Notes under the pieces: generated by a model
What the model was told of the DNA's origin: nothing
Database searches by the model: none
What the model saw: the letters and a program-made list of their open reading frames with translations, nothing else
Source: a virus
IMG/VR virus record: IMGVR_UViG_3300004369_000004
Coordinates: 1-64,000 of that record
Length of the DNA stretch: 64,000 nucleotides
Strand: one strand, 5' to 3'
Position numbers and translations under genes: made by a program
Shown: positions 56,834 through 64,000 of the stretch, one piece after another
How positions within the stretch are numbered: position 1 is the first letter of the stretch
Layout: each line of letters starts with the position of its first letter

Positions 56834-57670
56834 TTAAATAATGTGGTATTTAATAAATTTATTTCTACCCTTAACTACGCTATCAGCAGATTGCTGTTTA
56901 GTCTTAGTGAGAAGGTAAGAGAATGCTGCTTGCAATTTGCCCAATTGATCTTGTTTGTAGTATTGGAATTTTCTTTCAATTTGAACACTGCTTTCATCAA
57001 GCTGACTGTGCCAAAGAGTTTCAAAAAATTTAAATTTCAAATATGATTTAATATACTCCTCTACTTCAAGAATTTCAGGAACCAAAGGAATCTCAAACTC
57101 ATCCATTGGTCTAGAAAAATATCTTACGTAGATACAACCTTCTGAAAAAGAAGCAGACATAGTTCTGTTGTCATAGATTTGAATAATATCTGGAGCAGGT
57201 GTATTAAGATTAGCACATTCTTCTGTGCAAAGATGCTTAGATCCATGATACACTCTCAAAGGCTTAGGATTCTTCATGCTAATCTTAAAGCCAGGATTAG
57301 ATGCCCAGATTTGCTCAAATGTTTCTTCTTTAGGGTCACAAGTATCACAACCAGAAGTACACTCAATAGACTTATACCAGTACCCCTCTAGTGTAGTAAT
57401 ACCTCCATTAAACTCTATATTAGAATCATAAAGTGCTACTCTGTCCAATAATGCAAAATCACATGGCAGCTGTGCTTTGTAATTTACAAAATGCACAACC
57501 ATGTCTTCAGGCTTAAGAACCATAACTTTAAGCTTGCGCAAAGCCTGATCAATAAAAGTAGGAATAAGAACTTCACTAACAGCACCTGCTTCAAAGTAAT
57601 ATTTAAGCTCTTGTTTTACTTCCGCTATAAGAGGCTCTGAAGATATGAAGTTGATGTTTTCGTACTTCAT
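56834..57670 (-). CDS. ring/tail adaptor-type protein (278 aa)
   Basis: A 278-residue protein with a helical N-terminal start (EPLIAEVKQELKYYFEAG), a beta-rich middle with cysteine pairs (CTSGCDTC, CTEEC) and a helical C-terminal half (EVEEYIKSYLKFKFF). This fits the ring proteins that join portal and tail in crAss-like phages. Position immediately before the muzzle-like gene supports it. Exact ring number cannot be assigned. Confidence 0.62.
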   Translation of the reverse strand: MKYENINFISSEPLIAEVKQELKYYFEAGAVSEVLIPTFIDQALRKLKVMVLKPEDMVVHFVNYKAQLPCDFALLDRVALYDSNIEFNGGITTLEGYWYKSIECTSGCDTCDPKEETFEQIWASNPGFKISMKNPKPLRVYHGSKHLCTEECANLNTPAPDIIQIYDNRTMSASFSEGCIYVRYFSRPMDEFEIPLVPEILEVEEYIKSYLKFKFFETLWHSQLDESSVQIERKFQYYKQDQLGKLQAAFSYLLTKTKQQSADSVVKGRNKFIKYHII

Positions 57671-58119
57671 CGTTTTAATTCGTTATTTTTAATTAATTTA
57701 GCTAGATATCTTCTATGTTTCTGAGACAGTCTAAACTTGAAAAAGCTTAAGACTGGGTTTTTCTTTTCATAAAAATACATATGAACCTTATAGATAAAAC
57801 CATCAGTATGACTATTCCTATATGGCGCATATACATTCTTTGCATTATATAGACCCCAATCTATCCGAGTTTTAGCATCTTTAATAGGTTTTACTTTAAT
57901 TAGTTTCAGGATACCAAGTTTTGGTATCTTGATTGTGTAAGAACCTTTTAAAAGCTTTTGAAACATTTTCTCATTAACCAACTCTGGTATACTTGAAAAC
58001 ATTTCATAACTAATATCAGAACGACCAGTATCTTTTAAAAACTCTTTATAAGCTCTTAGATTAGATTTATTTACATCTGAAGTAAACCTTTTTCTAGATT
58101 TCTTTTCTATAGTTTCCAT
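57667..58119 (-). CDS. conserved tail-region protein (150 aa)
   Basis: A basic 150-residue protein with IPKLGILKLIKVKP, then IDWGLYNAKN and NSHTDGFIYKVHMYF. The IDWGL...HTDG pattern recurs in Bacteroidetes phage tail regions, from memory, without a named function. It overlaps the ring-type gene by four bases and starts two bases after the adaptor-type gene stop. Confidence 0.62.
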   Translation of the reverse strand: METIEKKSRKRFTSDVNKSNLRAYKEFLKDTGRSDISYEMFSSIPELVNEKMFQKLLKGSYTIKIPKLGILKLIKVKPIKDAKTRIDWGLYNAKNVYAPYRNSHTDGFIYKVHMYFYEKKNPVLSFFKFRLSQKHRRYLAKLIKNNELKR

Positions 58120-58121
58120 TA

Positions 58122-58763
58122 TTAAGGCTGCTCATCTCTATTGTTATCTTCGGCTTCAACGGGAATCTTATGATAATTAATCATATCCTGATTTACCATC
58201 TGTACCAATCCATCAACTAGATAAGGAGCAATCTTAAACTCTTTATCGTACATGCTCATGCACTCACTTCCATCTTCATCCTCAATAGACTCTGTAAAGT
58301 ATGCGTACATATTCACAGATTCTACATCAGGATCTAAAACATATAAATATCCATTACGGATAGTATAATATTTTCTGTTAGTCTTTACTCTCAGTCTTTG
58401 GTGATTAATAAAATCTCTGATAGTTGTAGGAAACAATTCTTCAGAGTTAGAAGTATTAAATACACCTTGAATAAAATAAGAATACAAACCTTCCTCAATT
58501 GTAGGCAACTTTCTTTTAGTTCTTCTGATATCACAGTTAAGATCGCATTCTGCTCCCTTAGCAGGAATTAAACAAATGCACTCATACGCTTGGTATAAGT
58601 TATCAGAAGCAAGAAGTTTTTTTAAGTTAACCTCTCTCTTAATAAGAACGGAAGCTTTGCTTTTTAGAGAATTATAAATGAAACGGTCACTGACAACATC
58701 GTCATCAGCTAAGAATTTATTAGAATTTTTAATTCTTGAAATTAAGTCACCGTTAGTCAACAT
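58122..58763 (-). CDS. ring/head-tail adaptor-type protein (213 aa)
   Basis: The first 65 residues (LTNGDLISRIKNSNKFLADD, then VVSDRFIYNSLKSKA) match the opening of head-tail adaptor or ring proteins in crAss-like phages, where helices contact the portal. A cysteine cluster follows (CICLIPAKGAECDLNC) and then a beta-rich region. It is the first gene after the promoter at 58778 and leads the ring-muzzle-giant gene series. Confidence 0.62.
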   Translation of the reverse strand: MLTNGDLISRIKNSNKFLADDDVVSDRFIYNSLKSKASVLIKREVNLKKLLASDNLYQAYECICLIPAKGAECDLNCDIRRTKRKLPTIEEGLYSYFIQGVFNTSNSEELFPTTIRDFINHQRLRVKTNRKYYTIRNGYLYVLDPDVESVNMYAYFTESIEDEDGSECMSMYDKEFKIAPYLVDGLVQMVNQDMINYHKIPVEAEDNNRDEQP

Positions 58764-58777
58764 AATACCGCTTATTA

Positions 58778-58808
58778 CAAATATACTTAAATTTTAATTT
58801 TAGTCAAG
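58778..58808 (-). promoter_or_regulatory. TATATTTG promoter for the tail/giant-gene unit
   Basis: On the - strand CTTG (58808-58805), 19 bases, then TATATTTG (58785-58778), 14 bases before the start codon at 58763. Immediately upstream is a hairpin closing the fibre gene unit. The 130-base gap 58764-58893 holds only these two elements. Confidence 0.75.
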
Positions 58809-58824
58809 TTTTCTTTAAACTAGT

Positions 58825-58846
58825 AGAGCCTAGTTACCTAGGCTCT
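58825..58846 (-). terminator. hairpin after the fibre-like gene, probable terminator
   Basis: AGAGCCTAG at 58825-58833 pairs perfectly with CTAGGCTCT at 58838-58846 around a four-base loop. The T-run on the - strand is weak, so it may also act as an RNA end-stabilising stem. It separates the fibre genes from the next promoter. Confidence 0.6.
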
Positions 58847-58893
58847 TTCTAGTAATTAGACAGGGAAACCAACCAACAAATCCTGCCAATATC

Positions 58894-60831
58894 TTAAGAT
58901 TCTTTATGGTAAGTCAAGCCTCCAATAGCGACCTCAACAATATCACCTGAAGTGAAGTTAAGAGCTGTGGGACTTGTAAGGTATACAGTCATATCTGATC
59001 CACTTACATAAAGAGTAACATTTGTATTTACAGTACTGTACAACCCACCTATCTTAACATAAGCAGTTGCACTAAGCCAATGAATTCCAGTAGACTGCAA
59101 CTCTGTAGGAACATTAGCTAAGTTCAAGCCTTGTCCATGACTCCAAGTTAGATTATCTGCAATGTTAATTTGGAATACTCCATTAAGTACTACAAGATCA
59201 CCAGACAAAGTTCCATAAGGAACTGAAGGTCCTGCAAGGTTAAATCTTAGAGCATTTCCTACATTGTATTGGCTAGAACTATATCCAGAAAAACTGTATT
59301 TAGCTGGAGTAGTATCCTGAATAGCCAAGTCAATAGTAACTGCTGAAGTAGTCTCAGTTCTAGTTACAGGAATCGCACTGCCGTTTACGGTAATTGCAAA
59401 GCTCTTATTAAGCCACTCTGCAGGAGAGTTAGCAGTGTCATATACCAAGAAATCTCCATCAACTGCAGTTGAAGTATCTACGTCTCCCATATCATCGATA
59501 GAAGTAGAATTCAAACTAGCAGCACTAAATGCAATTGATGAGCTGATTCCAATAGTAGGTCCACAAGATCCTGAAGTAACTGTAAACTGAGAAGAATCAA
59601 ACTTAACATTCAAAGTAGAAAGAACTGAAACAATTCTATCCAATTGAGTTTGGAGAGTAGCAGAAGTATTTGGCCAATTCCAAGTCTGTCCTTTAAAGAC
59701 AGAGTTAGAAGGATAAGATCCTGCAAAACAACTAGCCCAAGTCAAAGAATAGCTACCTGTAGGTACACTAGCAATCTGAGTATTCAAATCTGCTACCTCA
59801 CTAATCAAAAGATTAATTGCAGCAGAAGCAGTACTTACAGAAGATCCTCCAATCGAAGAAGCATTTACCGATGTAGGAACAGTACCTGCACCTGCAATGT
59901 AAGTTTTAACGCTAGAGATAGTTGAAGTATTAGTGCTAATGCTAGAAGACAAATCTCCGTACATACCGCACATATTGGATGTAATCCAGTTTAAGTACTC
60001 ATAAATATCTGTACTCCCTGTGGGAAATCCTGTAAATGAATAAGCAATACAAGGATCAGAATCTACCCCAACAACACTAACAATACCTGCAACTCTTACA
60101 GCTTCAGATCCAAGTCCTTCAAGTGCCTCATTTAGATTATAAGGAGCTGAGGGGAATCCAGCAAGACTGACAACAGACTCTATTGTACTTATATCGTAAA
60201 GAGTATCATAGCTAGCAAGATTTGTATTAATAGCGCACAAAGCAGCAGAGGCAGACTCTACAAACTCAGACTCGCTAGTAATAGGACTACCAATTCCAGT
60301 CAAGACTCCATTCTGTCTCAAGCAAGAATAAGCAAGACTTGAGTAGTCAAGTCCTCCACCTAGTCCTGAAGTTCCTGAACAAAGAGCTTCGTGGAATTTA
60401 ACAATAATAGAATCTAAAGTAGCTCCTGTAGCAATTACAGGGTTAAGAGCAGTAACAGTTAGAGTAATATCATTTGCAGGAGAAGCTCCTCCAACGTCAG
60501 TACCTAGGATAGTAATCGTATCACCTACTGCATAAGAAGAACCTTTACTTGCGACAGTAACTGTGTATACAGTAGATCCTGCAGTCAAGTCAACTTGGAA
60601 AGTTGCATCAGCACCATCTCCACTAGTAGTTCCTGTTATACCTGTATATGATACATCAAGACCAGGCGCAACAGCTGTTCCTGCTACTGTAAAGGTACCA
60701 ATAGCACCTTCTGTACAATAAAGATTTACTCCTGAGTAGGTTATGCACTTTGCATAATTAGTCGAAATACAACCAACTGTATCACAGGGCTGTACTGTAG
60801 AGGTTCCGTAACAATCAACGCAATGACTCAT
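58894..60831 (-). CDS. fibre-like virion protein, cysteine-rich N-terminus (645 aa)
   Basis: A 645-residue, Ser/Thr/Gly-rich, beta-type protein. The N-terminus is cysteine-rich (CVDCYG, CDTVGC, KCITYSGVNLYC). Residues about 45-130 contain VTVASKGSSYAVGDTITILG and NDITLTVTAL, a beta domain found in many environmental phage fibres and baseplate proteins. The rest looks like tandem fibre repeats ending in a beta cap. A head or tail fibre used in adsorption is inferred. It shares its N-terminal cysteine/CxxYxG style with the 175-residue gene upstream. Confidence 0.65.
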   Translation of the reverse strand: MSHCVDCYGTSTVQPCDTVGCISTNYAKCITYSGVNLYCTEGAIGTFTVAGTAVAPGLDVSYTGITGTTSGDGADATFQVDLTAGSTVYTVTVASKGSSYAVGDTITILGTDVGGASPANDITLTVTALNPVIATGATLDSIIVKFHEALCSGTSGLGGGLDYSSLAYSCLRQNGVLTGIGSPITSESEFVESASAALCAINTNLASYDTLYDISTIESVVSLAGFPSAPYNLNEALEGLGSEAVRVAGIVSVVGVDSDPCIAYSFTGFPTGSTDIYEYLNWITSNMCGMYGDLSSSISTNTSTISSVKTYIAGAGTVPTSVNASSIGGSSVSTASAAINLLISEVADLNTQIASVPTGSYSLTWASCFAGSYPSNSVFKGQTWNWPNTSATLQTQLDRIVSVLSTLNVKFDSSQFTVTSGSCGPTIGISSSIAFSAASLNSTSIDDMGDVDTSTAVDGDFLVYDTANSPAEWLNKSFAITVNGSAIPVTRTETTSAVTIDLAIQDTTPAKYSFSGYSSSQYNVGNALRFNLAGPSVPYGTLSGDLVVLNGVFQINIADNLTWSHGQGLNLANVPTELQSTGIHWLSATAYVKIGGLYSTVNTNVTLYVSGSDMTVYLTSPTALNFTSGDIVEVAIGGLTYHKES

Positions 60832-60842
60832 TTTAATTTATA

Positions 60843-61370
60843 TTAGGGGCAGCAAGCGCAAAGTTTAACAATAATGGCTTGGAACAACTGACGCAAAGTT
60901 TGGATAGAATCTCCAGAACAAGGATCATCCCCCAAACACTGATCAGACAACCATACTTTGAATGCTTGATCCAAAGGCAAATCCATCCAGAATACATCTC
61001 CAGAGTCAGTGCTAATATCTTTTGTCTTCAGGTAGTTCAGGCGAGATCTCAACTCACATACAACTCCAACGAGTTTTAGAACTACTTCAGCTGAGTAATA
61101 TTTTTCATCTTCTACAGTTACAGTAGAAAGGTTCATCAAGGGCTTAGTACCACAAGATGTATTAGCATTATCTAGAGTATTGCGATCAATACCTACACGA
61201 GTATCTAACTTGGTGATATTGTCATCAAAGAATTTAACTAGGTCATTTAAGAAAGGGTCACAGTAATCTGCTTTATCAAGCAAACCATCCTGCGTAGGTA
61301 CCCCTGTATACTTAACACAACCAGAGTTAAGAATCTCAGCGCAATTATTAGTTTGACAACATTTGGCCAT
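60843..61370 (-). CDS. cysteine-rich virion protein, possible fibre partner (175 aa)
   Basis: A 175-residue protein with many cysteines at both ends (MAKCCQTNNC, SGCVKYTG; KLCACCP). SGCVKYTG resembles KCITYSG in the fibre-like gene that follows 11 bases later, suggesting a common attachment module. The middle is helical. A fibre base or connector protein is inferred. Confidence 0.55.
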   Translation of the reverse strand: MAKCCQTNNCAEILNSGCVKYTGVPTQDGLLDKADYCDPFLNDLVKFFDDNITKLDTRVGIDRNTLDNANTSCGTKPLMNLSTVTVEDEKYYSAEVVLKLVGVVCELRSRLNYLKTKDISTDSGDVFWMDLPLDQAFKVWLSDQCLGDDPCSGDSIQTLRQLFQAIIVKLCACCP

Positions 61371-61374
61371 TTTA

Positions 61375-61563
61375 TTATTGTTTTAATTTAAAGTTCAAAG
61401 TATCTAGACAATCTAGGCAGTGATTGTAACGCAAGAAGCTTACATACTTTCTAGATTTTCTATAATATGGTTTTGTCAAATACTTAATATGCTGAAGCTC
61501 TTTATAAGCAGCCTTAGCAAGTTTTTCTTTAACAGTCTTGTTCAATTCTTCTGAGTAGGTCAT
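61375..61563 (-). CDS. small basic hypothetical protein (62 aa)
   Basis: A 62-residue lysine- and tyrosine-rich helical protein with CLDCLD near its end, overlapping the upstream gene by 35 bases and ending four bases before the next start. No family recognised. Confidence 0.5.
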   Translation of the reverse strand: MTYSEELNKTVKEKLAKAAYKELQHIKYLTKPYYRKSRKYVSFLRYNHCLDCLDTLNFKLKQ

Positions 61564-62035
61564 CGGCTTTCTTATAAAGTTCGGTTGCTTTTTCAGGATT
61601 ACACAAGTCAGCGTGTGCTTCAGCTCCTCTTAGCAAGAAGTCTACTCGGTCTAAGTAGTAGAGCATCTTTTCATCGTCACAACAATCAATGTACTTAACC
61701 CACTGAGCTGCAAGTCTGCAATCAATCTTACAAGTTCTAAGATGGAATCTACTATTAGTTCCCAAATCGGGACATGTGGTTAGTACAAAATTATATACAC
61801 CATCAGGCAAATCGCCCGCATCAACTTCTGAAGTTACGAACCCAAACGAATAACCATTTAAAATATTGATTTCCCCAAGAACAAATTCAAATTCAAAGGG
61901 AGTAGTATAGCCAGGAACGTCTACTTGCAAGTTTGCACTATCAGGTGCAATAGGATAGTAAGATGTATCCTGCACAGAAATAAAGCGACAATCTTTCGCC
62001 TTATAGATTTCTAGGTTTAATTTTACGCTTGGCAT
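61529..62035 (-). CDS. virion-type protein: beta domain plus helical cysteine-rich tail (168 aa)
   Basis: Residues 1-105 look beta-rich (VDVPGYTTPFEFEF, DLPDGVYNFVLTTC), and the last 60 are helical with cysteines (CKIDCRL, YIDCCDDEKML, RRIEQDC). This two-part form, from memory, recurs in Bacteroidetes phage structural regions. A capsid-associated or fibre-attachment role is inferred from neighbours. Confidence 0.55.
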   Translation of the reverse strand: MPSVKLNLEIYKAKDCRFISVQDTSYYPIAPDSANLQVDVPGYTTPFEFEFVLGEINILNGYSFGFVTSEVDAGDLPDGVYNFVLTTCPDLGTNSRFHLRTCKIDCRLAAQWVKYIDCCDDEKMLYYLDRVDFLLRGAEAHADLCNPEKATELYKKADDLLRRIEQDC

Positions 62036-62042
62036 GGGGTTT

Positions 62043-62068
62043 AAAAAAGGGGAGGAGTTACCCTCCCC
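62043..62068 (-). terminator. rho-independent terminator after the 103-residue gene
   Basis: GGGGAGG at 62049-62055 pairs with CCTCCCC at 62062-62068 around a six-base loop; the - strand transcript then reads six Us (complement of 62043-62048). A clear terminator in the - direction. Confidence 0.85.
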
Positions 62069-62085
62069 ATTTTAATTTAACTTAG

Positions 62086-62397
62086 TTAGGGAGCAGAGGT
62101 TACAGTTTCCCAAGCAGTACCGTTGTAAAACTTAAGAGATGTAGCAGTAGAGTCGTAAACCAAAGTACCTGCTACCATTCCAGTCAAAGCTGCAATTTCA
62201 GTAGTAGTGTAGGTCTTTAGTACGATAGTAGAATCTTGAATAGTAGCACCATCCAAAACTTTGATGCAACATGTAGCGTTCTTCAGTAAGTTAATTACGA
62301 ATTTTTCTAATGAAGCACCAGGAACCTTACCAGAGTTTGTAGCTTTGGTAGAAATGGTTTCCAAATATGTACCGTTTTTTAAAATTAGATCTTTCAT
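62086..62397 (-). CDS. small fibre/decoration-type protein (103 aa)
   Basis: A 103-residue protein. The N-terminus is helical; the end has AGTLVYDSTATSLKFYNGTA and WETV, the shape of the short beta motif (G-VYD...L-FYNGT-W) common in phage fibre and head-decoration proteins. It lies between two hairpins, so its message is set apart from neighbours, consistent with a high-copy virion part. Head decoration or a fibre cap are both possible. Confidence 0.6.
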   Translation of the reverse strand: MKDLILKNGTYLETISTKATNSGKVPGASLEKFVINLLKNATCCIKVLDGATIQDSTIVLKTYTTTEIAALTGMVAGTLVYDSTATSLKFYNGTAWETVTSAP

Positions 62398-62413
62398 TTG
62401 TTTTTTTATTTAA

Positions 62414-62434
62414 GGGGGGATTATTCGTCCCCCC
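62414..62434 (-). terminator. GC-rich hairpin after the 349-residue gene
   Basis: GGGGGGA at 62414-62420 pairs with TCCCCCC at 62428-62434 around a seven-base loop. The - strand sequence after it is A-rich rather than T-rich, so partial termination or 3' end protection is more likely than a strong terminator. Confidence 0.6.
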
Positions 62435-62451
62435 TATTTAACTTACTTTAA

Positions 62452-63501
62452 TTAGAAGGACAATCCAGTAGCGTCTTCGATCAAGTTAGTAACAGCAGTA
62501 TTCAAAGCTGTGTTACTGTCGTCTACCAATACGATCACAGAGTGAGTGTTAGTAGATTTCTTTTCGAATCCTACAGGAGAGTTCTCATTGTAAACAACCT
62601 CGTACATGTTGTAGTACAAAGACTTGTCTACAAACAACAATGCGTCAGAGTCATTGTTGTAGATAGGGTTCCAGTATCTGCGAGCTTCGTGAGTAGCAGG
62701 CAAGTTGTTGCTGTAGAAGTTACGCTCCAACTCAGCCAAAGCAGCACCAGCACCGATAGTGTACTTGATGTCTTGAGAGTAAGTGATAGCCCAAGGTGCA
62801 CAAGCGCTCTCCAAATCAAAGTCCATAGTAGTAAATGGTCCTTCATGAACAGATACCTTGAAACGTACCAAGTTGAATACGTAAGGAACTGCATCAGGAA
62901 CACACTCGTTACCGAACTCGTCAAGAGCTTTACCAGTCAAGCTTACACCCCAGTCAGAACCAGATCCAACTTTAGCAGCAGTTACATACTTAGCCAACAA
63001 AGGATTGTCATTAATTTCAGCAACAACTGCATCCATGTAAGTCTCAGCATCCAATGCATCGCAGTTTCCACCGCACTCAGAACAGCAAGCAGTCTTGATA
63101 CGAATTGACTCCTGGATCATAGGCTGGAAAATGCCTTTAGTCCAGTACTCGTCAATCTTAATAGTAACTATGTACTCTTCATCACAAGCAAAGGTAGGAG
63201 TAGCGGTAGAAACACCGTCATAACCCAAGTGAGTGATTTGTTGTTGAGGAGCCTTGTTAGCAGGAACAGTCTTGCGGATGTACAATACATTAGCAGGATC
63301 GATTGTGCTAGTCTTGAAAGAACCAAACTTGGTGCTTCCACTACCAATAACCAATTTAAAAGCGCCAGTCGCAGGAGTAGCACCTTTGTTAGTAGACAAT
63401 GCGGGATCAAATACAGCGATTTCACCAGCAGTTAGAGCATCAGTGGTTGCAGAAGCATCTGCAGCACTGGGAACAAAAATTTGTGTGATTTTGTGGTCCA
63501 T
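62452..63501 (-). CDS. major virion protein candidate (349 aa)
   Basis: A 349-residue, Ala/Thr/Asp-rich protein without signal peptide or membrane span, and with a cysteine cluster in the middle (ACCSECGGNCD). Codon choice is more uniform and more C/G-ending than in nearby genes, and a GC-rich hairpin follows, both signs of very high expression. It is therefore a candidate abundant capsid, capsid-auxiliary or tube protein. It is shorter than the roughly 490-residue capsid proteins I recall for gut crAss-like phages, and no HK97-fold motif can be verified by eye, so the exact identity is open. Confidence 0.55.
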   Translation of the reverse strand: MDHKITQIFVPSAADASATTDALTAGEIAVFDPALSTNKGATPATGAFKLVIGSGSTKFGSFKTSTIDPANVLYIRKTVPANKAPQQQITHLGYDGVSTATPTFACDEEYIVTIKIDEYWTKGIFQPMIQESIRIKTACCSECGGNCDALDAETYMDAVVAEINDNPLLAKYVTAAKVGSGSDWGVSLTGKALDEFGNECVPDAVPYVFNLVRFKVSVHEGPFTTMDFDLESACAPWAITYSQDIKYTIGAGAALAELERNFYSNNLPATHEARRYWNPIYNNDSDALLFVDKSLYYNMYEVVYNENSPVGFEKKSTNTHSVIVLVDDSNTALNTAVTNLIEDATGLSF

Positions 63502-63514
63502 GATTTTTTATATT

Positions 63515-64000
63515 TTATTCTGAATCTTTAGTTAAACGATTATCGGCAAAGGCTGCTTGTATCTGATTATCATTAGATTGAGCTGCGAATTTGACGGCTA
63601 GGTCAACTACATCTCCCTTAGCGTAGTAAGGAAGTTCACAGTTAACATTAGTAGAGTCTGTGTCATCAATCTTTTTATATCCTTGAATATCAATTTGATT
63701 CGGATATCTTAGATAAGTTAAAAACACAGAATCTAAACTAAACTCGTCACTAGTGTATACGTACAACTTATTATCGCCTAATGTTGCTAGTGCACTTCTC
63801 CATGCGAAGGAAGGACTAAAGTTGGCATCATAGTACATAGTTTCAAGCTCACCTTGCTTTATGAGGTCTATCGAAATTGTTTCTTTGCATTTTGATTTCT
63901 TTGCAATACAATAAGAAGACACATAAAACATATAATTCTCAGCGTCAGTCAAAGGACATTCAAATCCAATAAACCTTGCATCGTTTGTTTTTTGTGGCCG
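63515..64000 (-). CDS. virion-region protein, 5' end beyond the window
   Basis: The frame is open to the right edge; the codon at 63950-63952 is TTG and is read as leucine here, since coding continues upstream in frame (FIGFECPLTDAENY). About 160 residues are visible. The part LTYLRYPNQIDIQGYKKIDD followed by VNCELPYYAKGDVVDLAV recurs, from memory, in structural regions of crAss-like phages. A connector or capsid-associated protein is inferred; the N-terminus is missing. Confidence 0.6.
   Translation of the reverse strand, partial: RPQKTNDARFIGFECPLTDAENYMFYVSSYCIAKKSKCKETISIDLIKQGELETMYYDANFSPSFAWRSALATLGDNKLYVYTSDEFSLDSVFLTYLRYPNQIDIQGYKKIDDTDSTNVNCELPYYAKGDVVDLAVKFAAQSNDNQIQAAFADNRLTKDSE

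Noticed and set aside
19795-63523. Many + strand open frames of 60-190 codons opposite the giant and virion genes
   Set aside because: They lie antisense to well-supported genes, have odd composition (Ser/Ile/Leu/Arg-rich) and lack motifs or start signals.
63950-63952. TTG start for the rightmost gene
   Set aside because: The frame stays open to the window edge with plausible coding sequence, so the gene is better read as truncated by the window.
1-64000. tRNA genes, CRISPR arrays, integrase or insertion sequences
   Set aside because: No cloverleaf, spaced repeat array, recombinase motif or terminal inverted repeats were seen; gaps between genes are all under about 135 bases.

Overview
The window looks like about two thirds of the genome of a tailed, podovirus-type phage of the crAss-like group (Crassvirales) infecting a member of the Bacteroidetes. 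Three things support this. A 2,849-residue protein carries the DFDID catalytic motif of the virion-packaged, two-barrel RNA polymerase of these phages. A run of giant open frames (649 to 2,849 residues) lies beside ring-type and muzzle-type tail genes. Six promoter-like sites match the Bacteroidetes consensus (TTG-type -33 box, about 19 bases, then TAnnTTTG). The DNA is A+T-rich, genes are tightly packed with many ATGA overlaps, and no tRNA, rRNA, integrase, insertion sequence or CRISPR array was seen. TAA, TGA and TAG all end genes, so the code appears standard. No clear terminase, portal or endolysin gene is present; the first two probably lie beyond the right edge.

Layout. Positions 1 to 16,804 run on the + strand and hold replication, recombination and nucleotide genes. 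Small genes at the left edge carry a repeated 22 to 24 base element next to their ends. A MoxR ATPase / VWA metallopeptidase-like pair with an unknown third gene follows. Next come a DnaB-type helicase, a Sak4-like ATPase, an SSB-like protein with its own terminator, a Toprim primase, a small protein with a DnaA domain IV signature and a uracil-DNA glycosylase. After a terminator and a Bacteroidetes-type promoter comes a second unit: NinG-like nuclease, family A DNA polymerase, NinB-like protein, dATP/dGTP diphosphohydrolase-like protein, RecE/Cas4-type nuclease and dCMP deaminase.

Positions 16,837 to 64,000 run on the - strand and meet the + strand block at a shared hairpin terminator. Read from the right edge in transcription order they hold: virion proteins (including a 349-residue, probably abundant one), two cysteine-rich fibre-like proteins, ring/adaptor-type proteins, a 2,068-residue muzzle-like tail protein, small basic proteins interleaved with giant proteins, the RNA polymerase, a second protease-containing giant, and a lysis cassette (holin and an overlapping spanin-like pair, with a metallophosphoesterase between). 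Five promoters with a near-identical TATATTTG core start sub-units in this half, and the RNA polymerase and the 1,941-residue giant each have one.

How the parts fit, as inference: the packaged polymerase would transcribe the early + strand genes, most of which lack the host-type motif, while host RNA polymerase would read the TATATTTG promoters for the late - strand genes and the DNA polymerase unit.
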